Positions 54,660 through 63,248 of a DNA stretch of 64,000 nt are shown here, in pieces (position 1 is the first letter of the stretch; each line of letters opens with the position of its first letter). The notes beneath the pieces are model-generated. The model saw only the letters and a list, made by a program, of their open reading frames with translations, was not told the DNA's origin and did no database searches. Location: the NCBI RefSeq assembly GCF_021654285.1, contig NZ_JAKFZS010000013.1, forward strand, positions 107,376 through 171,375. Reading direction: 5' to 3'. Origin of the DNA: Pseudoalteromonas luteoviolacea. Its GTDB lineage: Bacteria; Pseudomonadota; Gammaproteobacteria; Enterobacterales; Alteromonadaceae. The position numbers were made by a program, and so were the translations under genes.

Positions 54660-56078
54660 ATGCGCATTATTAAACTGTCTATTTTAAGTCTGACTGTTGC
54701 TGCAATGGTAGGATGTACAAGCACCTCCTACGAGCAAGATGTGGTTGCAAGTCAGCAGGCATTTAACTCGCAAGTTGACGGCACAGCGGTACTCAACACA
54801 GTGACGCGCTCGGATGAAGCCAATTGGTGGCAGCAACTTGAAGACACGCACTTAAATCAGTTGGTGGTGGATGTGATGTCTGCCAACCAAAACCTCAAAG
54901 CCTCTGCAGCGCGTTTGCGCGCTGCAATGGCGGGGCTAAGTGAAGCTCAGCGCGCTCGCTTACCACAAGGTAATATTAATCTTGTTGGCCAGCGCGGTAC
55001 CACAGTACTTACTAATGGCATGCAAGGCCCAATTAATGAATCACTAAATAGTGGCGGTGCATTAACATGGGATGTGGATTTATCGGGTCGTATTGCCAAG
55101 TTGGCGGATGCAGCCGCATCCGCAGCAGAGGCGCAGCAAGGCCAGTATCAAGCTCTGGCAGGAGAGCTAGTCACAACGACCATACAGAGTTACCTGCAAT
55201 GGCAGGCGCTGAAGCAAACTCAGGCCTTGACTCAAGCGCAACTGACAGCACTTGAAGAATCCATAGCCATTATTGAGATCCGTGTTAAAGAAGGCGTGGC
55301 AACAGAGCTGGAGCTTAATCGCACCAAGTCGCAATATTTTGAGCACAAGCAACGCTTACCGCACATTGCCACAGAACTGGCTCAAGTTGAGCAGACATTG
55401 GCAGTGTTGACCAACAAGTCGACTGATAAACTAGGTTTGCATGCATTAGAGCAGAGCCGCTATGAAGCGTTAGCGATTGCCGTTAACGTAAACTCGGCAT
55501 CAGATGCATTGCTGCAACGCGGTGATGTACAAAGTGCAATTGCCAAGCTTAAACAGCAAAGCTACCTGTCGCAAAGTGCAGAGCGAGCGCTATATCCAGA
55601 CATTAGTTTTTCGGCATTTGCTGGGGTGCTCAACCCAACTGGGGTTAATTTTAATGATACCCAATCTAGCTGGCAGGTTGCCCCCACGTTGAGCTGGTCT
55701 TTGTTTAGCTACCCACAATTATTGGCACAGTTAGACAGGCAAGCGGCGCTGAGCGAGGCGAGTTACTATGACTACCGTCAAACCTTAACCCATGTTTTGG
55801 CACAGGCTGAGTATTCATTACGTGCCTTGTCACAAGCTAAAGTGCAAGTAAATTATGCACATGAGCAAGTGATTGCAGCCGAAAGTGCTTATCAGCAAGC
55901 AACCGCAGGATATAAAGAGGGGCAATTGGGCTATCTTGAGTTGTTGGATGCGCGACAAGATGTTTTAATAGCGCAACAATCGCAAATGGCCATGAGAAAT
56001 ATGCTACTTAGCTCGTCGGTAAGTGTATATGGTGAACTAAACGGACAATGGTCTAAGGCTTTGGTTGCAAGTATTTAA
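54660..56078 (+). CDS. Outer-membrane efflux channel (OprM/NodT type lipoprotein)
   Basis: The 472-residue protein has a lipoprotein signal with lipobox MVGC (Cys19). Two OEP repeats form the TolC-like trimeric tunnel: WWQQLEDTHLNQLVVDVMSANQNLK with LTWDVDLSGRIAKLADAA, and PTLSWSLFSYPQLLAQLDRQAAL with GYKEGQLGYLELLDARQDVL. It completes the tripartite pump. A perfect hairpin covers its stop codon, before the trailing oxidoreductase gene. Confidence 0.95.
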   Translation: MRIIKLSILSLTVAAMVGCTSTSYEQDVVASQQAFNSQVDGTAVLNTVTRSDEANWWQQLEDTHLNQLVVDVMSANQNLKASAARLRAAMAGLSEAQRARLPQGNINLVGQRGTTVLTNGMQGPINESLNSGGALTWDVDLSGRIAKLADAAASAAEAQQGQYQALAGELVTTTIQSYLQWQALKQTQALTQAQLTALEESIAIIEIRVKEGVATELELNRTKSQYFEHKQRLPHIATELAQVEQTLAVLTNKSTDKLGLHALEQSRYEALAIAVNVNSASDALLQRGDVQSAIAKLKQQSYLSQSAERALYPDISFSAFAGVLNPTGVNFNDTQSSWQVAPTLSWSLFSYPQLLAQLDRQAALSEASYYDYRQTLTHVLAQAEYSLRALSQAKVQVNYAHEQVIAAESAYQQATAGYKEGQLGYLELLDARQDVLIAQQSQMAMRNMLLSSSVSVYGELNGQWSKALVASI

Positions 56079-56088
56079 TACTTGCAAC
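56064..56088 (+). promoter_or_regulatory. Perfect hairpin overlapping the stop codon of the efflux channel gene
   Basis: GTTGCAAGTAT / ATACTTGCAAC arms (11 bases) with loop TTA contain the TAA stop codon at 56076-56078. No T-run follows. It may mark the 3-prime end of pump mRNA or reduce expression of the oxidoreductase gene that begins 28 bases later. Confidence 0.6.
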
Positions 56089-56116
56089 AGCGCCACTTTT
56101 GGAGATACAACATACT

Positions 56117-57124
56117 ATGTCTATTGAAAACACGAAGATGAAAGCCCTTGAATTACGTTCGCACGGGCTCGACTTTGACTTAGTAATGAGCGAACACGCC
56201 ATGCCTGAGCCAGGCAGTAATGAATTACTTGTGGCCATTGAATATGTTGCGCTCAATCACTTAGATGCAAAAATGGCAAGAGATGGGTTTAGCCAATGGG
56301 AATACCCGCATATTTTGGGGTTGGATGCCGTTGGTACTGTGATCCAAGCTGGTAAAGGGGTATTTCCAAAAGCGGGCACCCGAGTGTTGTTTAATGCGAA
56401 CTTGGCACAAAAAGGCATGTTAAAAGAGTTTGCGGTGGTACCCAATCACGCAGTTTCTGAATTGCCAGCCGATATTAGCCCAGAAGTGGCGGTGATCTTA
56501 CCGAATGCTGGTATGGCTGCTTTACTCGCCATTGAAAAGTTAAAGTTACAAGAGGGTGACTCTCTCGCCATCAATAGCGCACAGGGTGCCGTGTCGCATT
56601 TTGCCATTCAATACGCAAAGCAAAAGGGCGCGCAAGTCTTTGCTTTTGCACAAAAAGAGCATCATAAACGACTGCGTAAGTTAGGCGCTGACTTTGCTTT
56701 TGACTGTGAGTCAGAAAACGTGTGCGACCAAATTAAGCGCGAGATTGGCCCTGAGGGTTTTGATTGCATTTTAAACACCTCTGGCGGCGACTCGTTTGTG
56801 ACAGACTTAGAACATTTACGTTTTTGTGGCCGCATAGCCTGTTTGAATGGGTTTAGTGAAATCCCTCAAGAGCTGTTGTTTGAGAAGTCGCCAAACATTG
56901 GTGTTGTGTCAATTGGTGGTGCTTGGCTAGCAAATAACCTCTGTGCACAGCAGCACTTATGCTTTATGGGGCAAAAGCTCCTAGCTGATGTGAAATCAGG
57001 TCAGATCAAAGTACCTGACATAGAACTCATTGAATTTAGCGCGCAGGCCGTGAAGGATACTTTATCCTGCTTGCTCACCGCGTCGTGTCAAAAGCGGCCA
57101 GTGATTAAAATCGAACACGTATAA
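56117..57124 (+). CDS. MDR-type (zinc-alcohol-dehydrogenase-like / quinone oxidoreductase) protein
   Basis: The 335-residue medium-chain dehydrogenase/reductase starts at the ATG at 56117, which has GGAG 12 bases upstream; a TTG 18 bases earlier is not needed. The catalytic domain has LVAIEYVALNHLDAKMARDG and HILGLDAVGTVIQAG. The nucleotide-binding domain has SLAINSAQGAVSHFAIQYAKQKGAQVFAFA. It lacks the Cys cluster of the structural zinc loop, so a quinone-oxidoreductase-like NADPH enzyme is more likely than a zinc alcohol dehydrogenase. It trails the RND operon and may remove electrophiles that induce the pump, by analogy with MexS. Confidence 0.88.
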   Translation: MSIENTKMKALELRSHGLDFDLVMSEHAMPEPGSNELLVAIEYVALNHLDAKMARDGFSQWEYPHILGLDAVGTVIQAGKGVFPKAGTRVLFNANLAQKGMLKEFAVVPNHAVSELPADISPEVAVILPNAGMAALLAIEKLKLQEGDSLAINSAQGAVSHFAIQYAKQKGAQVFAFAQKEHHKRLRKLGADFAFDCESENVCDQIKREIGPEGFDCILNTSGGDSFVTDLEHLRFCGRIACLNGFSEIPQELLFEKSPNIGVVSIGGAWLANNLCAQQHLCFMGQKLLADVKSGQIKVPDIELIEFSAQAVKDTLSCLLTASCQKRPVIKIEHV

Positions 57125-57156
57125 AAAAAGCCACAACCTAGGTTGTGGCTTTTTTT
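57123..57156. terminator. Bidirectional rho-independent terminator
   Basis: A perfect palindrome consists of seven A, GCCACAACC, a CTAG-type turn, GGTTGTGGC and seven T. It serves the oxidoreductase gene on the plus strand and pagL on the minus strand, whose stop codon lies a few bases away. Confidence 0.95.
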
Positions 57157-57160
57157 ATGC

Positions 57161-57682
57161 TTAAAATTTGGATGAGTAAGAAAGAGATAAAAAGTCCAAG
57201 CCCGGGTTTGGGCTTTTAAAGCCAGCATTAGAATAATGAATATATCGCATCGCGATATTGGCTTCTCCTAAGTTGTAAACGAGCCCTAATCGGTCTTCAA
57301 ACTGGTAATGGGTACTGACGTTTTTTCCTGCAAACTCAGTATCTTCAAGTAGTGCCAAGCCAATGCCAAACTCGATAGACAAAGGTCTGTTATAGAGTGT
57401 CATGACTGGGTATCGGAGCACCGGAGATACAGCTAAGACAAAGTTTTGGTCGTACTTGCCGCTGTCACCAAAACGCCAAAAGTTGACGCTTGACTCGAAA
57501 TACATATCAACATGATGCCAATTGTCGGGCAGCCATGATTTTGTATGGTACTGATAAGCAAGCTTTACGCCCCGTACATCTCCTTCTCCATGAATATAAT
57601 GTACTCCGTAACCATGAGGCGAGCTAGCCAAGGCTGACCCCGACATAACCAAAGATAAAAGTAAGCCTGATAAGTGTTTCAT
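57161..57682 (-). CDS. pagL: Lipid A 3-O-deacylase PagL
   Basis: The 173-residue outer-membrane beta-barrel enzyme has a signal peptide (about 1-19, ending ALA). The family signature is in the C-terminal half: STHYQFEDRLGLVYNLG, then RYIHYSNAGFKSPNPGLDF with His149 and Ser151 as catalytic pair, and a terminal aromatic residue (SSKF). The third catalytic position, Glu in Pseudomonas PagL, reads Asp163 by my alignment. PagL removes the 3-position acyl chain of lipid A and weakens innate immune recognition or remodels the envelope. It is monocistronic. Confidence 0.85.
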   Translation of the reverse strand: MKHLSGLLLSLVMSGSALASSPHGYGVHYIHGEGDVRGVKLAYQYHTKSWLPDNWHHVDMYFESSVNFWRFGDSGKYDQNFVLAVSPVLRYPVMTLYNRPLSIEFGIGLALLEDTEFAGKNVSTHYQFEDRLGLVYNLGEANIAMRYIHYSNAGFKSPNPGLDFLSLSYSSKF

Positions 57683-57923
57683 AACGCGTGGTTCAATAGA
57701 GAATTTGCGTTATTGTGCGCGTTATTTTTATGTCTAAATAGAAACTAAAAAGCAATTTATTGGTGCTGATTTGGCATCATTAATATAAGTGTTTGGTTTT
57801 TCTGTTAATTATTAATTTGTGCATTATTGGCATCAATCAATTGCTATTTTGTTGACTTTTTTAACTGTAAAGGAGGTGTACACTTACCTTAATCGCACCT
57901 TAACAACAAAAGAGAGCAACACA

Positions 57924-58559
57924 ATGCGCACTTGGTTTTTAGCATTTGCCTTAATAGCAGTATTGATATTCGGCCTAAGTTTTTCTGCACACGGTCAGAG
58001 TGATAATCAAACAGCTAGTCAGCTAGATGTATTAGCACAAGACTTGAGCTTACAGTTTAAACAAGCCACTGAGCAACTGGCTCTGTTGCCTGTCAACGAA
58101 CGAGATATGTTTGCCATGCAAGTCGTTAATGCACAGCTTGCACCGCATTTAGACTTGGAGTTTTCTTCTTTAAAATTACTAGGTAAGCATGTTCGCGGTT
58201 TAGATAGACAGCAAACCGCTGAGTTTACAAGGCTGATTGAGTCACAACTAGTAAATATGTATGCCCAAGTGCTGGTGGAATATAAAGGCGCTGATGTGTC
58301 GTTGCAGTCTTTACAAACTAATCAGGGCCGAAAGTTTGCAGAGGCGGCCATTGATATCAATAAGCCCAATAGCGAACACTCGCAACTTATCTTTAAGTTT
58401 AAACAAGATACGCAAGGTCAGTGGCGCGTATATGATGTGATCTCTCGCCATGTTTCGCAGTTAAGTGTTAAGCGTCAAAGCTTGGTATTAAAAATCAGTG
58501 AAATTGGTTTTGAGCAGTTAAATCATGAGCTAAGACAAGCACAAGCAAATAATATTTAA
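57924..58559 (+). CDS. Orphan MlaC-like (Tgt2/ttg2D) periplasmic phospholipid-binding protein
   Basis: The 211-residue protein has a signal peptide (1-25, MRTWFLAF...SAHGQ). The ATG at 57924 has an AGAGAG site 7 bases upstream; an upstream in-frame start at 57819 would bury the signal. The mature part follows the MlaC family: LAPHLDLEFSSLKLLGKHVRGL, EFTRLIESQLVNMYAQVLVEYKG, QGQWRVYDVISRHVSQL and KRQSLVLKISEIGFEQLNHEL. MlaC shuttles phospholipids between the outer-membrane MlaA complex and MlaFEDB. No other mla gene is nearby, so this is a detached paralogue, or works with an unknown partner. Confidence 0.75.
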   Translation: MRTWFLAFALIAVLIFGLSFSAHGQSDNQTASQLDVLAQDLSLQFKQATEQLALLPVNERDMFAMQVVNAQLAPHLDLEFSSLKLLGKHVRGLDRQQTAEFTRLIESQLVNMYAQVLVEYKGADVSLQSLQTNQGRKFAEAAIDINKPNSEHSQLIFKFKQDTQGQWRVYDVISRHVSQLSVKRQSLVLKISEIGFEQLNHELRQAQANNI

Positions 58560-58777
58560 AAAGATTGTTGCACCTTAAAGGTTAACAAACCTGCGCAACA
58601 AGGTGTGCAGGCCTTACGAATTAAGTAGTAGGGTAGTGTAGGTTTGAACAATTATTGCAAAGGGGCAAATTGTCGGTGTTTTTGCCCTCGTTGCCTCTCT
58701 ATGAAAAGGTTTTTTTGTGCTTTACACTGCCAAGCCATATAGGTTTTTTGGCAGCAAATTTACAAGGAAGCATTTTT

Positions 58778-61573
58778 ATGACGTTGTTAAAACAGCAGCA
58801 CTTTTTGGGACAACTCGAACAAGACAAGCAACATTTATCCCCCTTTTTACCAGCGCAAGACAACCCAGTATTGTGCGCCGAACCTGCGCCGCCAAACCCT
58901 TATTGTGAATTACCCATGCGGGGTGTACCCAGTGATATTTTAACAGGGCTTAAGCCACACTATTCAAACTATATACGTGTACCGGTAAGTTCAGCAAGAT
59001 ACTGGCATACCGGATTTGATTTGCACGCAAACAAACAGTTGTATTGTGTTAACAAAAACAGCACACAGCGAATTAGTACCGCGTTACAAAGTCAATCAGC
59101 GGATACGTATGCGTTTATTAAAAAACCGCCCGTGAGCGTATCAACCCAAGCTGTAACAGGTGCGCCAGCCAAGCCGACAAGCGCGATGTTTAAATCAGAT
59201 GCAGCGGCGGTCGCCGCTGGCGCACTGCCAAAAGAGCACATTGAAAATCAGCCGAAAAATGCAGATACCATTGCCCCCTCGGTGATCATCAGTCAGCCAA
59301 AAGACGCGCAAACCTTGGTTTTAAAGCAAAGCGCGCAAACTAAAAAGCGTTTTGCGCACCATGTGATGCGACCCGGTGAAACCGTTGAAAGTGTGGTGGA
59401 CCTGTACACAGGGACACTCGACACTGGCCGAATATATGGCTTTAACTACCCACAAATTACCGCTAAAAAGCCACCTAAACCCGGTGACACCATAAAAGTA
59501 CATACTGGCTATGATGTGCTAGTTAAAGGTCAGTTTTATAACAGTAATTCTGTTGAAGTTAGTTGGCAAGGGCCAACATCCGGAACACTGCACGCAGAGT
59601 TAGAACGCATTGATGGTGAGTATCAGCCTGATACGGGATATGAGTACACACTTGCTTTGCCGCTTATTGAAGGCGAGTACCAGCTCACCGCCAATGCGGA
59701 TGGCGCAAGTCATCGCATTCAATTTTCGGTTGTTGAGTCAAATGAACAGCAACAAATTGTAGATATTATTTATATCCCCGTGGATCATAGTTTTGTTGCC
59801 GTTACCCAGTCACTGGCGGATATATTAGATGCGCAAAGAGCCGAGCTGAACCCCTTAATTGAAAACTTAAAGCAGTGTATCGCTGGGCAGAGTCAAGATG
59901 TTGTTGGTCAAGGGCCAAGTGAAAGTCTGGTAAAAGCCAAAGATGAGCTCAACAGTACATTAAAGCCTTTAGTGAGCGGGCCAAGCGCGAATAGCATCAC
60001 AGAAGTGATAGGTTACAAAGGTAATAAATATACCTATGTACGCAGTGATAAAGTCGCGAACCACACTCGCAAATATAAAATTAAAACCGATATTCGCGAT
60101 GGCCGACGCTTTAGCAATGACAAAGGAGAGCTTGATAAAGATAAACTCGCTCAAGCCCTAAAGAATGACTTAAGTAAGTTAAAGACCAGTTTTAAGTTTG
60201 ATCACAAGCTACTTGATGACTACACCGCAGTGTGGGGCGATTGGGCTAAAGAGTTAAACAAAAACCTCAGTATAAAAGGGTTTGAAAAAAGCGATTACTT
60301 TGATGCGAGCGCAGAAGCAAGGTTGATGCGCTATACACATGGTGCCAGTATTGCCGCAGCATTTAATCCCAAAGATGGCGTTTTTGCTTTGCAAGGCGAT
60401 TTTAAATCAGACTTTGCCGTGGGGGAGGCAAAAGCGGAGCTCAGTGGCTATTTGCCCAGTAAGCGCGGATATGAAATGACATTTATGATGCCGCTCAAAA
60501 ACTCCACCCAAGAGCGCGAAGTTAATTTGGGAGCGATGAGGCTAGGTGCAACCGTATCCGTGTTTGGCTATGCTGGGGCAAAATTACAAGCATCAGTGAA
60601 TTTGGGCTGTTCGCTCAAGCAAGGCAAAATGATGGTGAACGGTCTAAGTGAGCAGGAGAAAAAGCAAATGCGTAAAGCCGACCGCATGTTTGAGCCAGTC
60701 AAAGGCGGTGCTGAGGCTTTTGTTGGCGTATCCGGCGGGTGTGAATTGGCAGGCGCCTTACAGTGGGACAATCCAGAAAAGAAAAAGCGTCCAGCATTTT
60801 GTGATCTTGCAAAGATAGGTGGCAAAGCGCAAGGTTCTTTAGGCGCAGGTGCCCAATGGGGCTTTTATATTGGCTACGAGGATGGCAAGTTTAAGATCCA
60901 AGCAAAAGCCAGTCTCGTATGGGGCGTTGGCGCAGGTGGAGAGCTTGTCTGTGAAGTAGGCTTGGATGAGCTGCTGACATTAGTACAATTTGTATATCAC
61001 CAGCTGAAAAATGAAGATTATGATTATTTGACCTTTATACAGCCCTTGGCGTTTGAAGTGCTTTACAAGGCTGTTATGTTGCAGATTACCACAGGAGTCG
61101 ATATCGCTAATTACCTTTCTTCAGAGTTAGACCAAATAGATAAACGATGGCGAAATTTAGTCGTTTCACATAGTCAAGCAATGAATTTAGCAGAGCGAAT
61201 AAAAAACGAACCCGAGATGCTGAAGTATACTCCCCCTGAAGCTAAAGGAGCTTTTTTAAATATATTAGCTAATACAAATGTTGCGAGTTTTAAAGATCTT
61301 AACACTTATACTTGGTCTGGATTTCATGAGAAACGAGAGGATGCGATTCTGATAATTCTATCGAGAGTTCTTTGCGGGCATGAACTTGACGAAGTTCTTC
61401 AGCATATGGGAAAAGGAGGAACTAAATGCTCTAAAGAGGAGGGACTTGATCAGTTAAACAGTATCCTAGACTTTAGTCAGCAAATAAAGTTTGATTTGTG
61501 GAGAAAGGAACTACCCAAGCGAGCAAAAAACGGTTCTGTTGATACTGCAATGGTTCGTGTTTCGCCTTTTTAA
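58778..61573 (+). CDS. Large protein with LysM-like segment and Gly/Ala-rich region; possible secreted effector
   Basis: The 931-residue protein is not confidently recognised. The ATG at 58778 has AAGGA 9 bases upstream; a TTG at 58655 is less likely. No signal peptide is seen. Residues about 1-100 are Pro/Cys-rich, and 100-190 form a low-complexity linker. Residues about 193-245 (HHVMRPGETVESVVDLYTG...KPGDTIKV) look LysM-like, and a beta-sandwich-like part follows (to about 330). Residues 588-731 are very rich in Gly/Ala with short hydrophobic stretches (GAGAQWGFYIGY, LVWGVGAGGE). The C-terminal 200 residues are helical and charged. This layout recalls type VI or polymorphic effectors, but no VgrG, PAAR or immunity gene is seen. 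It is followed by a terminator and the Septu pair. Confidence 0.6.
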   Translation: MTLLKQQHFLGQLEQDKQHLSPFLPAQDNPVLCAEPAPPNPYCELPMRGVPSDILTGLKPHYSNYIRVPVSSARYWHTGFDLHANKQLYCVNKNSTQRISTALQSQSADTYAFIKKPPVSVSTQAVTGAPAKPTSAMFKSDAAAVAAGALPKEHIENQPKNADTIAPSVIISQPKDAQTLVLKQSAQTKKRFAHHVMRPGETVESVVDLYTGTLDTGRIYGFNYPQITAKKPPKPGDTIKVHTGYDVLVKGQFYNSNSVEVSWQGPTSGTLHAELERIDGEYQPDTGYEYTLALPLIEGEYQLTANADGASHRIQFSVVESNEQQQIVDIIYIPVDHSFVAVTQSLADILDAQRAELNPLIENLKQCIAGQSQDVVGQGPSESLVKAKDELNSTLKPLVSGPSANSITEVIGYKGNKYTYVRSDKVANHTRKYKIKTDIRDGRRFSNDKGELDKDKLAQALKNDLSKLKTSFKFDHKLLDDYTAVWGDWAKELNKNLSIKGFEKSDYFDASAEARLMRYTHGASIAAAFNPKDGVFALQGDFKSDFAVGEAKAELSGYLPSKRGYEMTFMMPLKNSTQEREVNLGAMRLGATVSVFGYAGAKLQASVNLGCSLKQGKMMVNGLSEQEKKQMRKADRMFEPVKGGAEAFVGVSGGCELAGALQWDNPEKKKRPAFCDLAKIGGKAQGSLGAGAQWGFYIGYEDGKFKIQAKASLVWGVGAGGELVCEVGLDELLTLVQFVYHQLKNEDYDYLTFIQPLAFEVLYKAVMLQITTGVDIANYLSSELDQIDKRWRNLVVSHSQAMNLAERIKNEPEMLKYTPPEAKGAFLNILANTNVASFKDLNTYTWSGFHEKREDAILIILSRVLCGHELDEVLQHMGKGGTKCSKEEGLDQLNSILDFSQQIKFDLWRKELPKRAKNGSVDTAMVRVSPF

Positions 61574-61628
61574 GGTGCAGTAGCTCATACTAGATCGGAG
61601 AGTTTTGACTACTCCTAAAAGGTATTAA

Positions 61629-61663
61629 AGAGCGAACAACGAACGGTCGCTCTAAGTTTTTTT
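61629..61663 (+). terminator. Terminator between the large effector-like gene and the Septu pair
   Basis: AGAGCGA (61629-61635) and TCGCTCT (61647-61653) pair around an 11-base loop, followed by AAG and seven T. It separates the defence genes into their own transcript. Confidence 0.8.
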
Positions 61664-61778
61664 GGATAAAAGTGCGTTATCGACTTTACTAATTTAGCTC
61701 ATGACGAATAAATAAAAGTATGGCAAACGTGCAATTGACTGCCAATAGACCACAACAACTATACTTACAAACATATAT

Positions 61779-63248
61779 GTGAGAAATTCCATATTGATAC
61801 AATCGGATAGTGTGGATAATTACATGGGATTCAGAGTTAATAATATCGCAAATCATGAGCTCTGGCATTTGGGGCCAACTGAAGAGAACGCTTTTACTGT
61901 AATAATAGGGAGTAACGGGTGTGGAAAAACGCAACTGTTAGTTGATACTTGTACTTATTATCAAGAAATGTACTCTCAGTTGCTCAATAGCGACAAACCT
62001 AATGTAGCTACTGCAGTCCGTGATGTAAAAGAATTTTCTGCTCCGTGGAGTCTATTAGGTGAAAGGTTCGGCCTTCCTTTACCAAGAAAATTGATCGCAG
62101 CGTCAACGAGTCAGTTTGAAAAGTTCCAACAAAGATGGAAGAACAAGAAGGACATACAGCACAATGGGTTTTATGCCTATGTAGGTTCTAAACCTTATAC
62201 ACCATTTCAAGTGCCTTCAACACGTATCGCATCGAAAGCAATTCAACAATTATTGGGCAACGAAAAATTTGAAACGAGAAAACTTGCTGCGTTAACAAAT
62301 TTTCTGCTTAAGTTCGATTTTGGTGGCTTATTGCGTTTACGTTTTAATGTTGCTATTTCTAGCGATGACTTTACAAATTTGCAAAATGGCCAACAATTAC
62401 AGCCAAAAACATCTCTGATACTGAAAGAAGCCCTAGAAGAATATGAACAAGAAGAAATCCTAGGGCTAATCCAATATTGTGAAGTAATCTACAAGGAATC
62501 TGAGTTTCTTCTTACTGTAGATCGCAATGCTTTTACATTAAAACATTTAAGAAACCACGAAGAGACCTTTTCTGACGTTGATATTGATCGTCATGTCGTT
62601 TCCACTCTACTTAGAGCTGGACTTATCGAGCTAGAAAACCTTGAGACAGTTCGTCACACAAAAAATCCCACAAATTATGTAGATGATTTTGATATATCAG
62701 ATGTACCTCTGACGGGCTTGGCAAAGCGTAGTTCTGGCGAACAATGCTTATTCTTGCTCTTTTTGGGTATTATTTCTTCCATCGAAGATGATGCACTGAT
62801 CTGCATCGATGAACCTGAAATCAGCCTTCATCCGCAATGGCAAGAGAAGTTTGTAGACATTCTTAAAGACTCATTTTCAGGCTATAAAGGGTGCCATTTC
62901 CTTATCGCAACGCACTCCCCTTTAATTGTATCAGACATCTCCGCTTCAAATAGTTGCGTGTACGATATGGTTAATCACAAGTTAATTGATGCTCGTCCTC
63001 ATAAAGAACGCTCTGCAGATTATCAGCTGGCCACTTTGTTCCACAATCCAGGTAATAACAACGAATATTTAATTACTCAAATTATTGAGGTCTTGGATTC
63101 TGTCTGTAAGTCAGAAAACCCTCCCGAGGAAACGCTAACAACTGCGAATTGGTTATTGAGCTTTGAACCTCAATTAGAGGAACACGATAAAGTCAGAGTC
63201 TTACTGAGAATTATGCGCTCGTCTTTGTTGGCAGGAGGGTACCTATGA
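61779..63248 (+). CDS. ptuA: Septu defence ATPase PtuA
   Basis: The product has 489 residues from the GTG at 61779; an ATG at 61824 would also keep all motifs, giving 474 residues. The ABC/SMC-like AAA ATPase has Walker A GSNGCGKT (44-51), a signature-like RSSGEQ (about 319-324), Walker B ALICIDEPE (D344, E345) and a switch His in LIATHSPLIVSD. The length fits PtuA of Septu. Its stop overlaps the HNH gene start by four bases (ATGA), so translation is coupled. In Septu, PtuA assembles with the PtuB nuclease and restricts phage infection. No retron reverse transcriptase is seen, so a two-gene Septu is preferred over a retron system. Confidence 0.85.
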   Translation: MRNSILIQSDSVDNYMGFRVNNIANHELWHLGPTEENAFTVIIGSNGCGKTQLLVDTCTYYQEMYSQLLNSDKPNVATAVRDVKEFSAPWSLLGERFGLPLPRKLIAASTSQFEKFQQRWKNKKDIQHNGFYAYVGSKPYTPFQVPSTRIASKAIQQLLGNEKFETRKLAALTNFLLKFDFGGLLRLRFNVAISSDDFTNLQNGQQLQPKTSLILKEALEEYEQEEILGLIQYCEVIYKESEFLLTVDRNAFTLKHLRNHEETFSDVDIDRHVVSTLLRAGLIELENLETVRHTKNPTNYVDDFDISDVPLTGLAKRSSGEQCLFLLFLGIISSIEDDALICIDEPEISLHPQWQEKFVDILKDSFSGYKGCHFLIATHSPLIVSDISASNSCVYDMVNHKLIDARPHKERSADYQLATLFHNPGNNNEYLITQIIEVLDSVCKSENPPEETLTTANWLLSFEPQLEEHDKVRVLLRIMRSSLLAGGYL

